A stretch of 64,000 nucleotides of DNA from the NCBI GenBank assembly GCA_019510125.1, contig JAEKKX010000021.1:18231-82230 (forward strand). Reading direction: 5' to 3'. Positions 1-8,774 of the stretch are shown here, piece by piece. Both the position numbers and the translations under genes were made by a program. The stretch comes from Lysobacterales bacterium. Lineage in GTDB: Bacteria > Pseudomonadota > Gammaproteobacteria > Xanthomonadales > Xanthomonadaceae. Numbering within the stretch: position 1 is the stretch's first letter; each line of letters starts with the position of its first letter. The notes beneath the pieces were generated by a model, which was given only the letters and a program-made list of their open reading frames with translations, ran no database searches and was not told where the DNA came from.

Positions 1-1876
1 CGGTGGCCTGCAGTTGCGCCAGCGCGTTGCGGAAGCCCTGCAGCGCCCGCGCGGTGTTGCCGGCGTCGCTGTCGAGGTCGGCGAGGTCGGCGAGGTTCTC
101 GACCACGCCGGGGATGTCGTCGAGGGTGTTGCGGCGCACTTCCAGCGAGCGCTGGAACAGCAGCCGGGCCACCTTGGTCCGGCCCTCCACGCGCTGGCAG
201 CGGCCGAATTCGGAATAGAAATCCGCCGCCTGCACCGGCAACTGGCGCTGTCCGCCGCGGGCCAGCTCCTCCAGCGGGCCCAGCCGCGCCACGCACGCGT
301 CCGGCTGGCCGAGCAGGCGCAGGGTGCGGCCGTAGTCGGTGGCGGCGCCCAGGCGCAGGCTGTCGGGCACGCGTTCGAGGCCGCGCAGCAGCACGTCCTG
401 GGACTTGAGCAGGCGTTCCGCCTCGCGGTAGTCGCCCAGGCCCAGGCGCAGGCGCGCCAGCACGCCGAACAGTTCGGCCCGCGCCTGCGGTTGGGTCGCC
501 AGTTCGCGATTGCCGCGCTGCTCGCCCGCCTCCAGCAGCTTGCGCACGTCCAGCGGACCGGCGTTGTCGCGGCCGCCGGCCTGCTCGAACAGCCCGGTGA
601 CGAAGTTCTGCAGCGCCTGCGCGCGGGTCGCCTCGCGCAGCGCCTGCCGCGCCTGCCAGGTCACCAGGACCAGCGCGGTGGTCAGCACCATCAGCACCAG
701 CGCGGTGGTCGCCAGCGCCCAGCGGTGGCGATGCACGAACTTCTGGGTGCGGTAGGCCATGCTCTGCGGCCGCGCCAGCACCGGCTTGCCTTCCAGGTAG
801 CGGTCGAGGTCCAGCGCCAGCGCCTCGACCGACGGGTAGCGATGCTCCGGCCGCTTCTGCAGCGCCTTCAGCGCGATGTTGTCGAGGTCGCCCGCGATCT
901 GCTTCGCGCGCCGGCGCAGCGCGGCCGTGCGCGAGGGGTCGCTGTCGGCCTCGCGCAGCAGGTTGGCCGAGGGTTTCTGCGGATCGGCGATCAGGATCGC
1001 CTCTTCCCATTCGGCGTCGCTCTGGCGCTTGAGCCGGTAGGGCTTGGTCTCGGCCAGCAGTTCGTACAGCACCACGCCCAGCGAGTACACGTCGGTCATG
1101 GTGGTGACCGGCTCGCCGCGGATCTGCTCCGGCGCGGCGTAGTGCAGGGTGAAGGCGCGGAGCTCGGTGCGGGTGTGCTCGCGGCCGGGCTCCGGGCCGT
1201 CGAGCAGCTTGGCGATGCCGAAGTCCAGCAGCCGCACTTCGTCCAGCGGCGTGACCAGGATGTTCGACGGCTTGAGGTCGCGATGGACGATGAGGTTGGC
1301 GTGGGCGTGGCTCACCGCCTCGCACACCTGCAGGAACAGGTTCAGCCGCGCCTCGACGTCGAGATCGTGCGCGCGGCACCAGTCGGTGATCGGTTCGCCC
1401 TCGACGTACTCCAGCGCGAGGTAGGGCTGGTTGTCGCTGCTGATCCCGGCGTCGAGCAGTCGCGCGATGTGCGGATGGCCGAGGCGGGCGAGGATCTGGC
1501 GCTCGCGGGTGAAGCGCTGGCGCAGGTTGGGGTCGGCCAGGCCGGGACGCAGCAGCTTCAGCGCGACCCGGCGCTGGTACAGCCCGTCGGCGCGGCGCGC
1601 CAGCCAGACCTGGCCCATGCCGCCCTCGCCCAGCAGCCGGTCGAGCTTGTACGGGCCGATGGTGGTGTCGGGCTTGGCCATCGGCGGCGGCGTGACCAGC
1701 GGCTCGGCGAGGAAGTCCTCGTGCTCGTCCTCCAGCGCCAGCAGCGCCTCGAGCTCCAGCGCCAGCGCCGGATCCTCCTCGCGCAGCGCCGCGAGCCGGT
1801 CCTTGCGGGCCTCGGCGTCGAGTTCGAGCAGCGCATCGAGCAGCGGCGACAGGCGCTGCCAGCGTTCGGCGTCCAT
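1..1876 (-). CDS. Membrane-anchored Ser/Thr protein kinase with TPR-like sensor region (partial)
   Basis: The gene reads leftward and is cut by the window edge after about 625 residues. A Glu/Leu-rich leader (~70 residues) precedes a Hanks-type kinase domain (about residues 74-340). The glycine loop LLGEGGMGQVW (near 80), catalytic loop HRDLKPSN (near 195), DFG and APE-like AAPEQ are all intact, so an active kinase is expected. One transmembrane helix follows (about 385-405), and the rest is helical and TPR-like, probably periplasmic. The start is the ATG 71 nt after the stop of the upstream ECF sigma gene. Kinases of this type commonly travel with X6-type ECF sigma factors, so the two probably form one signalling unit; that link is inferred. 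The substrate is unknown and the C-terminus is not visible. Confidence 0.9.
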   Translation of the reverse strand, partial: MDAERWQRLSPLLDALLELDAEARKDRLAALREEDPALALELEALLALEDEHEDFLAEPLVTPPPMAKPDTTIGPYKLDRLLGEGGMGQVWLARRADGLYQRRVALKLLRPGLADPNLRQRFTRERQILARLGHPHIARLLDAGISSDNQPYLALEYVEGEPITDWCRAHDLDVEARLNLFLQVCEAVSHAHANLIVHRDLKPSNILVTPLDEVRLLDFGIAKLLDGPEPGREHTRTELRAFTLHYAAPEQIRGEPVTTMTDVYSLGVVLYELLAETKPYRLKRQSDAEWEEAILIADPQKPSANLLREADSDPSRTAALRRRAKQIAGDLDNIALKALQKRPEHRYPSVEALALDLDRYLEGKPVLARPQSMAYRTQKFVHRHRWALATTALVLMVLTTALVLVTWQARQALREATRAQALQNFVTGLFEQAGGRDNAGPLDVRKLLEAGEQRGNRELATQPQARAELFGVLARLRLGLGDYREAERLLKSQDVLLRGLERVPDSLRLGAATDYGRTLRLLGQPDACVARLGPLEELARGGQRQLPVQAADFYSEFGRCQRVEGRTKVARLLFQRSLEVRRNTLDDIPGVVENLADLADLDSDAGNTARALQGFRNALAQLQAT

Positions 1877-1947
1877 CGCGTCCCGGGAAAGCGGCGTGGT
1901 TGGTCGGGCCTATCCTCGCCCGGGCCGGGCGACCGGGCAACCGCCCG

Positions 1948-2535
1948 TCAGCGTTCGCCCTCGGGGCCGCCCAGCGAGGCCAGCAGGAACAGCCGCGCCT
2001 TCTGCCAGTCGCGGCGGATGCTGCGCTCGGAGCGCTGCAGCAGTTCGGCGATCTCCTGCTCGGACAGGCCGGCGAAGTAGCGCAGTTCCACCACCTGGGC
2101 GAGCTTGGCGTCGACCGCGGCGAGCTTGGTCAGCGCGGTGTCCAGGCCCAGCATGTCCTCGTCCAGGCGCAGGCCGCCCTCGACGTCGTCCGGCAGCTCG
2201 GTGACCCGGTGCAGGTCGCCGCCGCGCTTCTGGGCGAGGCGCTGGCGGGCGTAGTCGACCACCACGCTGCGCATGGCCGAGGCGGCGTAGGCGAAGAAGT
2301 GGGCGCGATCGTCGAACCGCACGTCGCGGCGGCCGATCAGCTTCAGGTAGGCCTCGTGGACCAGCGCGGTCGCGTCCAGGGTCTGCCCGTACTGTCCGGC
2401 CAGTTGCCGCCGCGCCATCGCGTGCAGCTCGTGGTAGAGCGTGCCGAGCACGCGGTCCAGCGCGGCGCGGTCGCCGCCGCGGGCCGCGTCCAGCCACTGG
2501 GTGATCTCGGCGGGTTGCTGCGCTTGTTCGCTCAT
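1948..2535 (-). CDS. ECF-type RNA polymerase sigma factor (X6/TIGR02999-like)
   Basis: The 195-residue protein has region 2 signatures (LVHEAYLKL, AHFFAYAASAMRSVVVDYAR) and a region 4 helix-turn-helix (LSEQEIAELLQRSERSIRRDWQKAR). The region 2.3-2.4 pattern with AMR and VDYAR matches the ECF subgroup called sigma-70 X6 (TIGR02999) rather than RpoE. It is probably cotranscribed with the Ser/Thr kinase downstream. No anti-sigma gene lies beside it, which fits regulation by phosphorylation; this is inferred. A TATAGT box on the same strand (2572-2577) sits 37 nt before the start and may be the -10 of its own promoter. Targets cannot be read from the sequence. Confidence 0.9.
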   Translation of the reverse strand: MSEQAQQPAEITQWLDAARGGDRAALDRVLGTLYHELHAMARRQLAGQYGQTLDATALVHEAYLKLIGRRDVRFDDRAHFFAYAASAMRSVVVDYARQRLAQKRGGDLHRVTELPDDVEGGLRLDEDMLGLDTALTKLAAVDAKLAQVVELRYFAGLSEQEIAELLQRSERSIRRDWQKARLFLLASLGGPEGER

Positions 2536-2601
2536 GGACGGAGGCTCGGGGGCGCCGACGGTCGGAGGGCGACTATACCGTGTATGCCGTGCCCGGGCGG
2601 T

Positions 2602-3504
2602 TCAGCGCTGGCAGTGGCCGCACCAGACGGTCGCCCGCTGCGCCAGCAGCGCCTGCTTCAGCGGCCGCCCGCACTTCGGGCAGGGTTCGCCGCCGCGGCC
2701 GTAGGCCGACAGCTCCTGCTCGAAATAGCCCGGCGCGCCGTCCGGGCTGAGGAAATCGCGCAGCGTGGTGCCGCCGCGCTCGATCGCGTAGGCGAGGATG
2801 CGGCGGACCTCCCGCGCGATCGCGTGGTAGCGCTCGCGCGAGACCTTGCCGGCCGCGCGCAGCGGCGACACGCCGGCGGCGAACAGCGCCTCGGCGGCGT
2901 AGATGTTGCCCACGCCGACGACGATGCGCTGGTCCATCAGGAACGCCTTGACCGGCGCGCTGCGCCCACGGCTGCGCTCGAACAGGTAGTCGCCATCGAA
3001 GACTGCGCCATCGAACGCCGCGCCATCGAACGCCGCCCCATCGAACGCCGCGCCGTCGGGGCCGTCGGCCAGCGGCTCGGGGCCGAGGCCGCGCAGCAAC
3101 TCGTGGGTTTCGCCCGGCGGCTGCCACAGCAGGCAGCCGAAGCGGCGCGGATCGTTGAAGCGCAGCACCTTCGGCGCGCCGCGTCCCTTGCCGGCGCCGG
3201 GCGCGTCGCCGATCAGCAGGTCGACGTGGTCGTGCGCCTGCAGCGGCGTGTCCGCCGGCAGCACGCGCATGCTGCCGGACATGCCCAGGTGCCACAGCGC
3301 GGTGCCCGCCGCGGTGTCCATCAGCAGGTATTTGGCGCGCCGGCGCACGCCGGTGATCCGCTGCCCCGGCAGCAGCGTTTCGATCTCGCGCGGGATCGGC
3401 CAGCGCAGGTCCGGCCGCCGCAGCGTCGCGCCGAGCACGCGCCGGCCCTCCAGGTGCGGGGCGAGGCCGCGGCGCGTGGTTTCGACTTCGGGCAGTTCGG
3501 GCAT
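2602..3504 (-). CDS. mutM: Formamidopyrimidine-DNA glycosylase (MutM/Fpg)
   Basis: Bifunctional base-excision repair glycosylase/AP lyase that removes 8-oxoguanine and FaPy lesions. The start is fixed by the invariant N-terminus [13 protein letters not shown], where Pro2 is the catalytic nucleophile and Glu3 the acid. An upstream in-frame extension is possible but would bury Pro2. The conserved Lys region ([10 protein letters not shown]) and the C-terminal zinc finger (CPKCG ... CGHC, four cysteines) are present. At 300 residues it is longer than the usual ~270. Part of the excess is a GAAFD-type tandem repeat at about residues 152-172, in the linker before the helix-two-turns-helix. It lies 66 nt upstream of the ECF sigma gene on the same strand. 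Confidence 0.96.
   Translation of the reverse strand: MPELPEVETTRRGLAPHLEGRRVLGATLRRPDLRWPIPREIETLLPGQRITGVRRRAKYLLMDTAAGTALWHLGMSGSMRVLPADTPLQAHDHVDLLIGDAPGAGKGRGAPKVLRFNDPRRFGCLLWQPPGETHELLRGLGPEPLADGPDGAAFDGAAFDGAAFDGAVFDGDYLFERSRGRSAPVKAFLMDQRIVVGVGNIYAAEALFAAGVSPLRAAGKVSRERYHAIAREVRRILAYAIERGGTTLRDFLSPDGAPGYFEQELSAYGRGGEPCPKCGRPLKQALLAQRATVWCGHCQR
2991..3050 (-). repeat. 15-bp tandem repeat (4 units) inside mutM
   Basis: Four consecutive 15-bp units (plus-strand core cgccatcgaacgccg) encode repeated AFDGA pentapeptides in MutM. The unit length is a multiple of three, so copy-number changes keep frame. The first and last units carry point differences, while the middle units are nearly identical, which suggests recent slippage expansion. 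Confidence 0.9.
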
Positions 3505-3632
3505 GGATGGCGGGGCGGTGCGGGGACGCGGGAGCCGATGATACGGCCGCCCGTCGAGGCGAATCGAGGCGAATCGAGGCCGGGCCGGTCGCGCCGGATC
3601 GGCGCCGATGGCGTCCTGCGGCGAGCGCCGAT

Positions 3633-3667
3633 AAAAAAACCGCTCCGCGAGGGGAGGCGCGGAGCGG
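3633..3667 (-). terminator. Rho-independent terminator downstream of the CsbD-like gene
   Basis: On the minus strand a perfect 10-bp stem (CCGCTCCGCG / CGCGGAGCGG, 3640-3667) with an 8-nt loop is followed by a run of seven T (3633-3639 on the plus strand read as A). It would end leftward transcripts from the CsbD-like gene before mutM. The rest of the 3505-3899 gap shows no gene; it holds only a short direct repeat of a gcgaatcgag decamer near 3557-3577. Confidence 0.85.
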
Positions 3668-3899
3668 CGAAACCTCATTCGGCGGGAGAGCGCGTGTCGA
3701 TCGAGGCGCGGGTTGGGGTGGCGGTCCGCGTGCGACCCGCGGCGCGACGCGGTGGTCGTCCCGCCGGCGCCCGGTGAGCGGAGTCCGGGCGCCGGACGGG
3801 ACGTGGGTGCGCCGCGACGCGCGGGGGGAGACGTGCGCCGCGGCGAGTCCGGTCCGCGCCCGTGGGGGCGCGATCCGGATCAGTCGGAACGAGTGCGGG

Positions 3900-4100
3900 T
3901 CAGTGCAGGCCCTTCTCGAAGTCCTTCACCTGCTGCTCGGCGATGTCCCTGGTCACGCCGTAGCGTTCCTGGACCTTGCCGGCGAGGTATTCGCGGCTGC
4001 CTTCGAGCACGGTCAGATCGTCGTCGGTCAGCTTGCCCCACTGCTGCTTGATACGGCCGTTGAGCTGCTTCCACTTGCCCTTGATGATGTCGGTGTTCAT
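3900..4100 (-). CDS. CsbD family stress protein
   Basis: A 66-residue cytoplasmic protein with the CsbD pattern: [22 protein letters not shown] then LTDDDL, a central KVQERYG motif and a C-terminal acidic/lysine tail. The family name comes from Bacillus subtilis csbD, a general-stress gene; E. coli YjbJ is a homologue and the biochemical role is unknown. A strong ribosome site (AAGGAG, 8 nt spacing) supports this start. The next gene upstream on the same strand is a BON-domain protein 132 nt away, and a strong terminator follows. The pair therefore looks like a small envelope/osmotic stress unit (inference). Confidence 0.9.
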   Translation of the reverse strand: MNTDIIKGKWKQLNGRIKQQWGKLTDDDLTVLEGSREYLAGKVQERYGVTRDIAEQQVKDFEKGLH

Positions 4101-4232
4101 GCGTTCACTCCTTGGGGGAATCGGGGGAAAAATCGGTGAAAAGGTGTTGCGGGAGATCGCGTCGACGCGGGTCGCGCGATGCGCCGGCAGGCCGGGACAG
4201 GGAGGGCGGCGCGCCGGCGGGGACGCCGCGCG

Positions 4233-4601
4233 TCAGCCGCGCGGCTTCACGGTCAGCGTGGTCGCGTCGACCGACTTCACGCCCTTGATGGCGCGGGCGA
4301 TCGCGGTGGCCTTGTCGACCTGGGCCTGGCTGTCGAGGCGGCCGGCCAGGGTGACGACGCCGTTCTGGGTGCTGACGTTGATGTCGAGACCCTTGGTCTC
4401 CTCGGTCACCAGCAGATCGGCCTTCACCTTCGTGGTGATCCAGCCATCGGTCACCGGCTGCTCGGACGCCGAGGCGTCGGCCTTGGCCGGATCGTCGCCG
4501 GCGGCACCCTGCGCGAACGCCAGCGGCGCGGACAGCGCCAGCGCGAACGGCAGTGCGAACAGCGCCAGCTTCGGAACGGGATGCATGCGGTTGCGTTGCA
4601 T
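4233..4601 (-). CDS. Exported BON-domain protein
   Basis: A 122-residue protein with a signal peptide (positively charged MQRNRMHPVPK, hydrophobic core LALFALPFALALSAPLA, cleavage near FAQ-GA). One BON domain follows: DGWITTKVKADLLVTEETKG, then the beta-rich NGVVTLAGRLDSQAQVDKA and a closing VKSVDATTLTV. BON domains bind phospholipid surfaces and occur in OsmY-like periplasmic stress proteins. It is probably periplasmic and lies upstream of the CsbD-like gene on the same strand. A candidate sigma-54 promoter lies about 55 nt upstream. A second start three codons downstream (Met6) is possible. Confidence 0.88.
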   Translation of the reverse strand: MQRNRMHPVPKLALFALPFALALSAPLAFAQGAAGDDPAKADASASEQPVTDGWITTKVKADLLVTEETKGLDINVSTQNGVVTLAGRLDSQAQVDKATAIARAIKGVKSVDATTLTVKPRG

Positions 4602-4656
4602 GTGCGAACTCCATTGCGGGGGAATGCCGACGCAGCGCGCCGGCAGGGAGACATCC

Positions 4657-4671
4657 GCATGCGCCGTGCCA
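4657..4671 (-). promoter_or_regulatory. Candidate sigma-54 promoter for the BON gene
   Basis: The minus strand reads TGGCACG-GCGC-ATGC, one mismatch from the sigma-54 consensus TGGCACG-N4-TTGC, 56 nt before the BON-gene start. No enhancer site was identified. A small inverted repeat TTCCA-T-TGGAA (4680-4690) lies just upstream. The match could be coincidental. Confidence 0.35.
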
Positions 4672-4834
4672 ATCGACTTCTTCCATTGGAATCAATGCGT
4701 TACAGCGCCCGGCGGCGATCGCGTCCTTGCACCGTGCGCGAACCGCCTTGCGCGCTGCCCGATCCGCGGCCGGCGTCGCCACGGTCGCGTCGCCGCTTCG
4801 GGGCTAGAATGCGCGGCCCACGTCGCGCCCTCGC

Positions 4835-5743
4835 ATGAACACCTCCCTGCCCCTTTCCGATCCGTTGCCGCCGCCGTCGCGCCGCACCGCGCACGAGGCC
4901 AACAAGCTCGCCAAGCGCCTGCGCCACCAGGTCGGCCGCGCGATCGCCGATTTCGGCATGATCGAGGACGGCGACAAGGTCATGGTCTGCCTGTCCGGCG
5001 GCAAGGACAGCTACACCCTGCTCGACATCCTGCTGCAACTGCAGAAGAAGGCGCCGGTGTCGTTCTCGATCACCGCGGTCAACCTCGACCAGAAGCAGCC
5101 CGGCTTCCCCGAACACGTGCTGCCGGACTACCTGGCGTCGATCGGCGTGGACTACCGCATCATCGAACAGGACACGTATTCGGTGGTGACCCGGGTGGTG
5201 CCCGAGGGCAAGACGATGTGCTCGCTGTGCTCGCGGCTGCGCCGCGGCGCGCTGTATACCTGGGCCGAGGAACACGGCTACACCAAGATCGCGCTGGGCC
5301 ACCATCGCGACGACCTGGTCGCCACCTTCTTCCTCAACCTGTTCTTCCATTCCAAGATCAGCGGCATGCCGCCGAAGCTGCTCAGCGACGACGGCAAGCA
5401 CGTCGTCATCCGACCGCTGGCCTACGTGCGCGAGGACGATATCGCCGCCTACGCCGAGGCGAAGCGGTTCCCGATCATCCCCTGCAATCTCTGCGGCTCG
5501 CAGGAGAACCTGCAGCGCAAGCAGGTGAAGAAGATGATGGACGCCTGGGAACGCGAGACGCCCGGCCGGGTCGAACAGATCGCCCGCGCCCTCGGCGACA
5601 TCCGCCCGTCGCAGTTGAGCGATCCGAAACTCTTCGACTTCCTCGCGCTGGGCAAGCGCGGCGACGGCGCGCTGCCCGACGCGCATGCGTGGCTGGGCGA
5701 CGATGCCGGCATGATCGTGGCGGAATCGGGCGGGCATGATTGA
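4835..5743 (+). CDS. ttcA: tRNA 2-thiocytidine(32) synthetase TtcA
   Basis: ATP-dependent enzyme that thiolates cytidine 32 of certain tRNAs using a [4Fe-4S] cluster. The 302-residue protein has the PP-loop ATP-binding motif [11 protein letters not shown] (about residues 54-64). It has the CxxC pair [11 protein letters not shown] (about 128-131) and a third cluster region [15 protein letters not shown] near 220. Length and motif order match the family. The start is the first ATG after a short leader, giving [21 protein letters not shown]. Its last 8 nt overlap the next small gene, so the two are probably translated together. Confidence 0.96.
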   Translation: MNTSLPLSDPLPPPSRRTAHEANKLAKRLRHQVGRAIADFGMIEDGDKVMVCLSGGKDSYTLLDILLQLQKKAPVSFSITAVNLDQKQPGFPEHVLPDYLASIGVDYRIIEQDTYSVVTRVVPEGKTMCSLCSRLRRGALYTWAEEHGYTKIALGHHRDDLVATFFLNLFFHSKISGMPPKLLSDDGKHVVIRPLAYVREDDIAAYAEAKRFPIIPCNLCGSQENLQRKQVKKMMDAWERETPGRVEQIARALGDIRPSQLSDPKLFDFLALGKRGDGALPDAHAWLGDDAGMIVAESGGHD

Positions 5744-5993
5744 GCTGCAACCTCCGATGGAAACCATCGCGCCCGGCGACCTGTACGAGGACTGCGCCTA
5801 CCACCCCTGCCTCTGCATCGCGGTCGACGGCATGGAGATCACCGGCATCTCCCTGATCGACGGCAGCTGGCCGCGCGGCTGCGATCTCGGCGCGTGTGGT
5901 GTGCGCAAGCTGACCGTCGCCGAAGCCTGGCAATGGAAGCGTTCGGGGCCTCCCGATGTAAACCTCCCTCCCGAAAACCGCTGGTGGCGCTGA
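5736..5993 (+). CDS. Conserved small hypothetical protein, overlaps ttcA
   Basis: An 85-residue protein that starts 8 nt before the ttcA stop, the overlap typical of translational coupling. I do not recognise the family. It is acidic at the N-terminus ([20 protein letters not shown]) and has five cysteines, with no signal peptide or membrane segment. It ends in an aromatic-rich tail (PPENRWWR). Codon use matches its neighbours, which supports a real gene. Close coupling to a sulfur-transfer enzyme makes a role near tRNA modification conceivable but unproven. Confidence 0.7.
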   Translation: MIELQPPMETIAPGDLYEDCAYHPCLCIAVDGMEITGISLIDGSWPRGCDLGACGVRKLTVAEAWQWKRSGPPDVNLPPENRWWR

Positions 5994-6018
5994 GCCGGCT
6001 TTCTTTATCTGGATATCC

Positions 6019-6921
6019 ATGTTCTTCCGCAACCTGACCTTCTTTCGCTTCCCTTCCTCGCTGAACGTCGACGACCTCGACGCCGGCCTCGTCGATTTCG
6101 CGCTCAAGCCCGTCGGCGCGATGGAACTGTCCTCGCGCGGCTTCATCTCGCCGTTCGGCCGCAACGAGGAGGCGCTGTCGCACCGCATCGGCGACGCGCT
6201 GTGGCTGGCCGCCGGCAGCGAGGACAAGATCCTCCCGGGCTCGGTGGTCAACGACCTGCTGCAGAAGAAGCTGGCGGAGATCGAGGAGAAGGAAGGCCGT
6301 CGCCTCGGCGGCCGCGCGCGCAAGCGGCTGAAGGAGGACCTGGTCCACGAACTGCTGCCGCGCGCGTTCGTGAAGCCCGGCCGCACCGACGCCATGCTCG
6401 ACCTCACCCACGGCTTCATCGCGGTCGACACCTCCTCGCGCAAGAGCGCCGAGGCCGTGGTCTCCGACGTGCGCCAGGCGCTGGGCAGTTTCCCGGCGCT
6501 GCCGCTGAACGCCGAGGTCGCGCCGCGCTCGGTCCTCACCGGCTGGATCGCCGGCGACCCGCTGCCCGACGGCCTGTCCCTGGGCGACGAGTGCGAGCTG
6601 CGCGATCCGGTCGACCACGGCGCGGTGATCAAGTGCCAGCACCAGGAGCTGCAGAGCGACGAGATCGCCAAGCACCTGGAAGCCGGGAAGCAGGTCACGC
6701 GCCTGGCGCTGACCCTCGACGACCATCTCGGTTTCGTGCTCGGCGAGGACCTGGTGATCCGCAAGCTGAAATTCCTCGACGGCGCGGTCGACCAGCTCGA
6801 GTCCGCCGACCGCGACGATTTCCGCGCCGAGCTCGACGCGCGCTTCGCGCTGTTCAGCGCGGAAGTGCGGCGCCTGTTCCTGACCCTGGAGCCGGCGCTG
6901 AAGCTCTCGAAGGCGGAATGA
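6019..6921 (+). CDS. rdgC: Recombination-associated protein RdgC
   Basis: A 300-residue nucleoid-associated ring protein that binds double-stranded DNA without sequence preference and limits RecA filament formation. The N-terminus MFFRNLTFFRFPSSL, the internal HELLPRAF, and the closing region with DDHLGFVLGEDLVIRKLKF are characteristic; length equals that of the E. coli protein (303). The start follows the short AT-rich spacer after the small gene at 5736-5993. RdgC is limited to beta- and gammaproteobacteria, which supports the taxonomic reading. Confidence 0.96.
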   Translation: MFFRNLTFFRFPSSLNVDDLDAGLVDFALKPVGAMELSSRGFISPFGRNEEALSHRIGDALWLAAGSEDKILPGSVVNDLLQKKLAEIEEKEGRRLGGRARKRLKEDLVHELLPRAFVKPGRTDAMLDLTHGFIAVDTSSRKSAEAVVSDVRQALGSFPALPLNAEVAPRSVLTGWIAGDPLPDGLSLGDECELRDPVDHGAVIKCQHQELQSDEIAKHLEAGKQVTRLALTLDDHLGFVLGEDLVIRKLKFLDGAVDQLESADRDDFRAELDARFALFSAEVRRLFLTLEPALKLSKAE

Positions 6922-6976
6922 CCCGCTGGCCGTCGCGCCTCTTCCGCAGTGCAGCGCGCTGCGGGTAGCATGTCGC

Positions 6977-7804
6977 ATGCCTTTCCGATTCCGATGGCGC
7001 GACGACGCGTCCCCCGTGCGCACGTCCGCGCGCGCCGTGCGCCCGCAGTTGCGCGATGTCGTGCCGTTCCGTTTCGACGACGGACGCGCGGTCGAGGTGC
7101 TGCGCGTGCGCGACCCGCGCGCGCGGCGGATCAAGCTGTCGGTGAGCGAGCGCGGCGTGCGCCTGACCGTGCCCGAGCGCGCCAGCCTGCTCGCGGCCGA
7201 CCGTTTCCTCGCCGAACACGGCGGCTGGCTGCGCGAGCAACTGTCGCGCCTGCACCACGATGAACAGATCGCGCTGCGCCACGGGAAAACCGCTGCGCTG
7301 CCGCTGCGCGGCGCCGCGCTGCCGCTGCGCTGGACGCCGGGGCGCTTCACCGCGCTGCGCCGCGAGGACGGTGGGCCGGACGAGGCGCACGGCGGGGGAT
7401 TGGTGTTCCACGTGTCCGCACGTGCCGGCGAGGCCGCGCTGCAGCGCGCGCTGCGCGATTTCTACGAGGCCGAGGCCCGCGCCGACGTGGGCCGCTGGCT
7501 GCCGCGCTGGCTGCCGACCCTGCCGCGCGCGCCGCGCCGGGTGCAGTTCAAGCGCATGAGTTCGCAGTGGGGCTCGCTGGCCCCCGACGGCACGGTCGCG
7601 CTCGACCTGTCGCTGGTACTGGCGCCGCCGCCGGCGTTCGAATACGTGCTGGTCCACGAGCTGTGCCACCTGATCCACCACGACCACTCCGCGGCCTACT
7701 GGCGCGAGGTGGAAGCGCGCTTCCCCGGCTGGCGCGAGCAGCGCGACTGGTTCCGCGAACACGGCCGCGCGCTGAAGGCACAGTTGATGGCGCTGACCGG
7801 CTGA
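6977..7804 (+). CDS. YgjP-like metal-dependent hydrolase (DUF45/M48-type)
   Basis: A 275-residue protein of the YgjP-like metallopeptidase domain family (DUF45). The zinc signature HELCHLIHHDHS (an HExxH with a third His downstream) sits near residue 220, and the family's KRMSSQWGSLAPDG motif precedes it. An arginine-rich N-terminal half (RARRIKLSVSERGVRLTVP) matches the usual arrangement. No signal peptide is seen, so the protein is likely cytoplasmic. The natural substrate of the family is not known. It stands alone, 55 nt after rdgC; a palindromic repeat element follows its stop. Confidence 0.88.
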   Translation: MPFRFRWRDDASPVRTSARAVRPQLRDVVPFRFDDGRAVEVLRVRDPRARRIKLSVSERGVRLTVPERASLLAADRFLAEHGGWLREQLSRLHHDEQIALRHGKTAALPLRGAALPLRWTPGRFTALRREDGGPDEAHGGGLVFHVSARAGEAALQRALRDFYEAEARADVGRWLPRWLPTLPRAPRRVQFKRMSSQWGSLAPDGTVALDLSLVLAPPPAFEYVLVHELCHLIHHDHSAAYWREVEARFPGWREQRDWFREHGRALKAQLMALTG

Positions 7805-7818
7805 GTTCCCGGGCGTTT

Positions 7819-7912
7819 GGTAGAGCGGCCTTCAGGCCGCTGGCTTGTTCAATTTCAATATGAGCAGCGGCCTGGTGTTCAACAGCCGAATGGCTGGTCA
7901 GGCCGCTCTACC
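7819..7912 (+). repeat. REP/BIME-like palindromic element, copy A
   Basis: A 94-bp element bounded by ggtagagcggcc and ggccgctctacc. Two palindromic modules (ggccttcaggcc and a longer arm containing cagccgaatggctg) are separated by an AT-rich middle. It lies between convergent genes. A second copy in inverted orientation lies at 12379-12482; ends and right arm are nearly identical while the central ~20 bp differ. Confidence 0.88.
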
Positions 7913-7937
7913 GCGCTTTAGCCTTCGCGCCGCGGCG

Positions 7938-8774
7938 TCACAGCTCCAGCGCGGCGGCGACGTCGGCCGGGTGGGTCATGTGCAGGTGATGGCTGCCGCG
8001 CAGCGAGGTGCAGCGGATGTCGGCGACGCAGGCGATCCGGGCGTCGCGCAGCGCCGGCGGGAAATACGCCGGCGGCGGGTCGGCGACCACCATCCGCACC
8101 GGGCAGGCGATGCCGCGCAGGCAGTCGCGGATCTGGGGCTCGGTCATGCGGATCGCGGTCGGCAGCGTCAGCCGCGCGTCGCTGCTCCATTCCAGACCGC
8201 CGTCGACCGCGCGCAGTCCGCGCCCGACCAGCAGTCGCGCCGAGCCCTCGTCGATCTCGGTGACGTTGGTCATCCGCCGCGCCTCGACGGCGATTTCCGG
8301 ATCGTGGAACACGCGCTTGCGCTTGCCTTCCAGCGCGCGCCGCTTGGCGACCGCATCGCGCAGGCGCTCGCCGGTGCCGTCCTCGCCGCCGGACAGCGGG
8401 CCCAGCGCCTCGATCAGGTGCAGGCGCTCGATGCGCTCGGGCGCGGCGGCGGCGAGCAGGCTGGCGATCGCCGCGCCCATCGAATGGCCGAGCACCGAGA
8501 AGCGGTCCCAGCCCAGCGCGTCGGCGGCGGCGAGCAGGTCCAGCAGGGTGCTGAACAGGCTGTACTCGGCGTCGGCCGGGTAGTGGAAGCTCTGGCCGTG
8601 GCCGGGCAGGTCCAGCGCGACCAGATCCCAGGCGGACAGGTGCGGCGCCATCGGCAGGAAGCTCGCGGCGTTGTCCAGCCAGCCGTGCATCGCCAGCAGC
8701 TTCGGGCCGCCGCCGCGGTCGTTGCGCAGCGCGACGAAGCGGCCGCGGGCGGTGTCCAGCGCGACCTCACGCAT
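7938..8774 (-). CDS. Alpha/beta hydrolase
   Basis: A 278-residue alpha/beta-fold hydrolase. The oxyanion region MHGWLDNAASF (about residues 29-39), the nucleophile elbow GHSMGAA and a C-terminal GSHHLHMTHP with the likely catalytic His are visible, so Ser-His catalysis is expected. It resembles esterases of the MhpC/serine hydrolase-like group; the substrate is unknown. Its ATG overlaps the stop of hemH by 8 nt (ATGCGTGA), so the two are translationally coupled, with hemH first. No signal peptide is visible. Confidence 0.88.
   Translation of the reverse strand: MREVALDTARGRFVALRNDRGGGPKLLAMHGWLDNAASFLPMAPHLSAWDLVALDLPGHGQSFHYPADAEYSLFSTLLDLLAAADALGWDRFSVLGHSMGAAIASLLAAAAPERIERLHLIEALGPLSGGEDGTGERLRDAVAKRRALEGKRKRVFHDPEIAVEARRMTNVTEIDEGSARLLVGRGLRAVDGGLEWSSDARLTLPTAIRMTEPQIRDCLRGIACPVRMVVADPPPAYFPPALRDARIACVADIRCTSLRGSHHLHMTHPADVAAALEL

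Noticed and set aside
14..3777. Long plus-strand frames opposite the kinase, sigma and mutM genes
   Set aside because: Shadows of real minus-strand genes; translations are Arg/Gln-rich and without motifs.
3507..4139. Plus-strand frame spanning the gap between mutM and the CsbD gene
   Set aside because: It runs through a minus-strand terminator and the CsbD gene, and its translation has no domain features.
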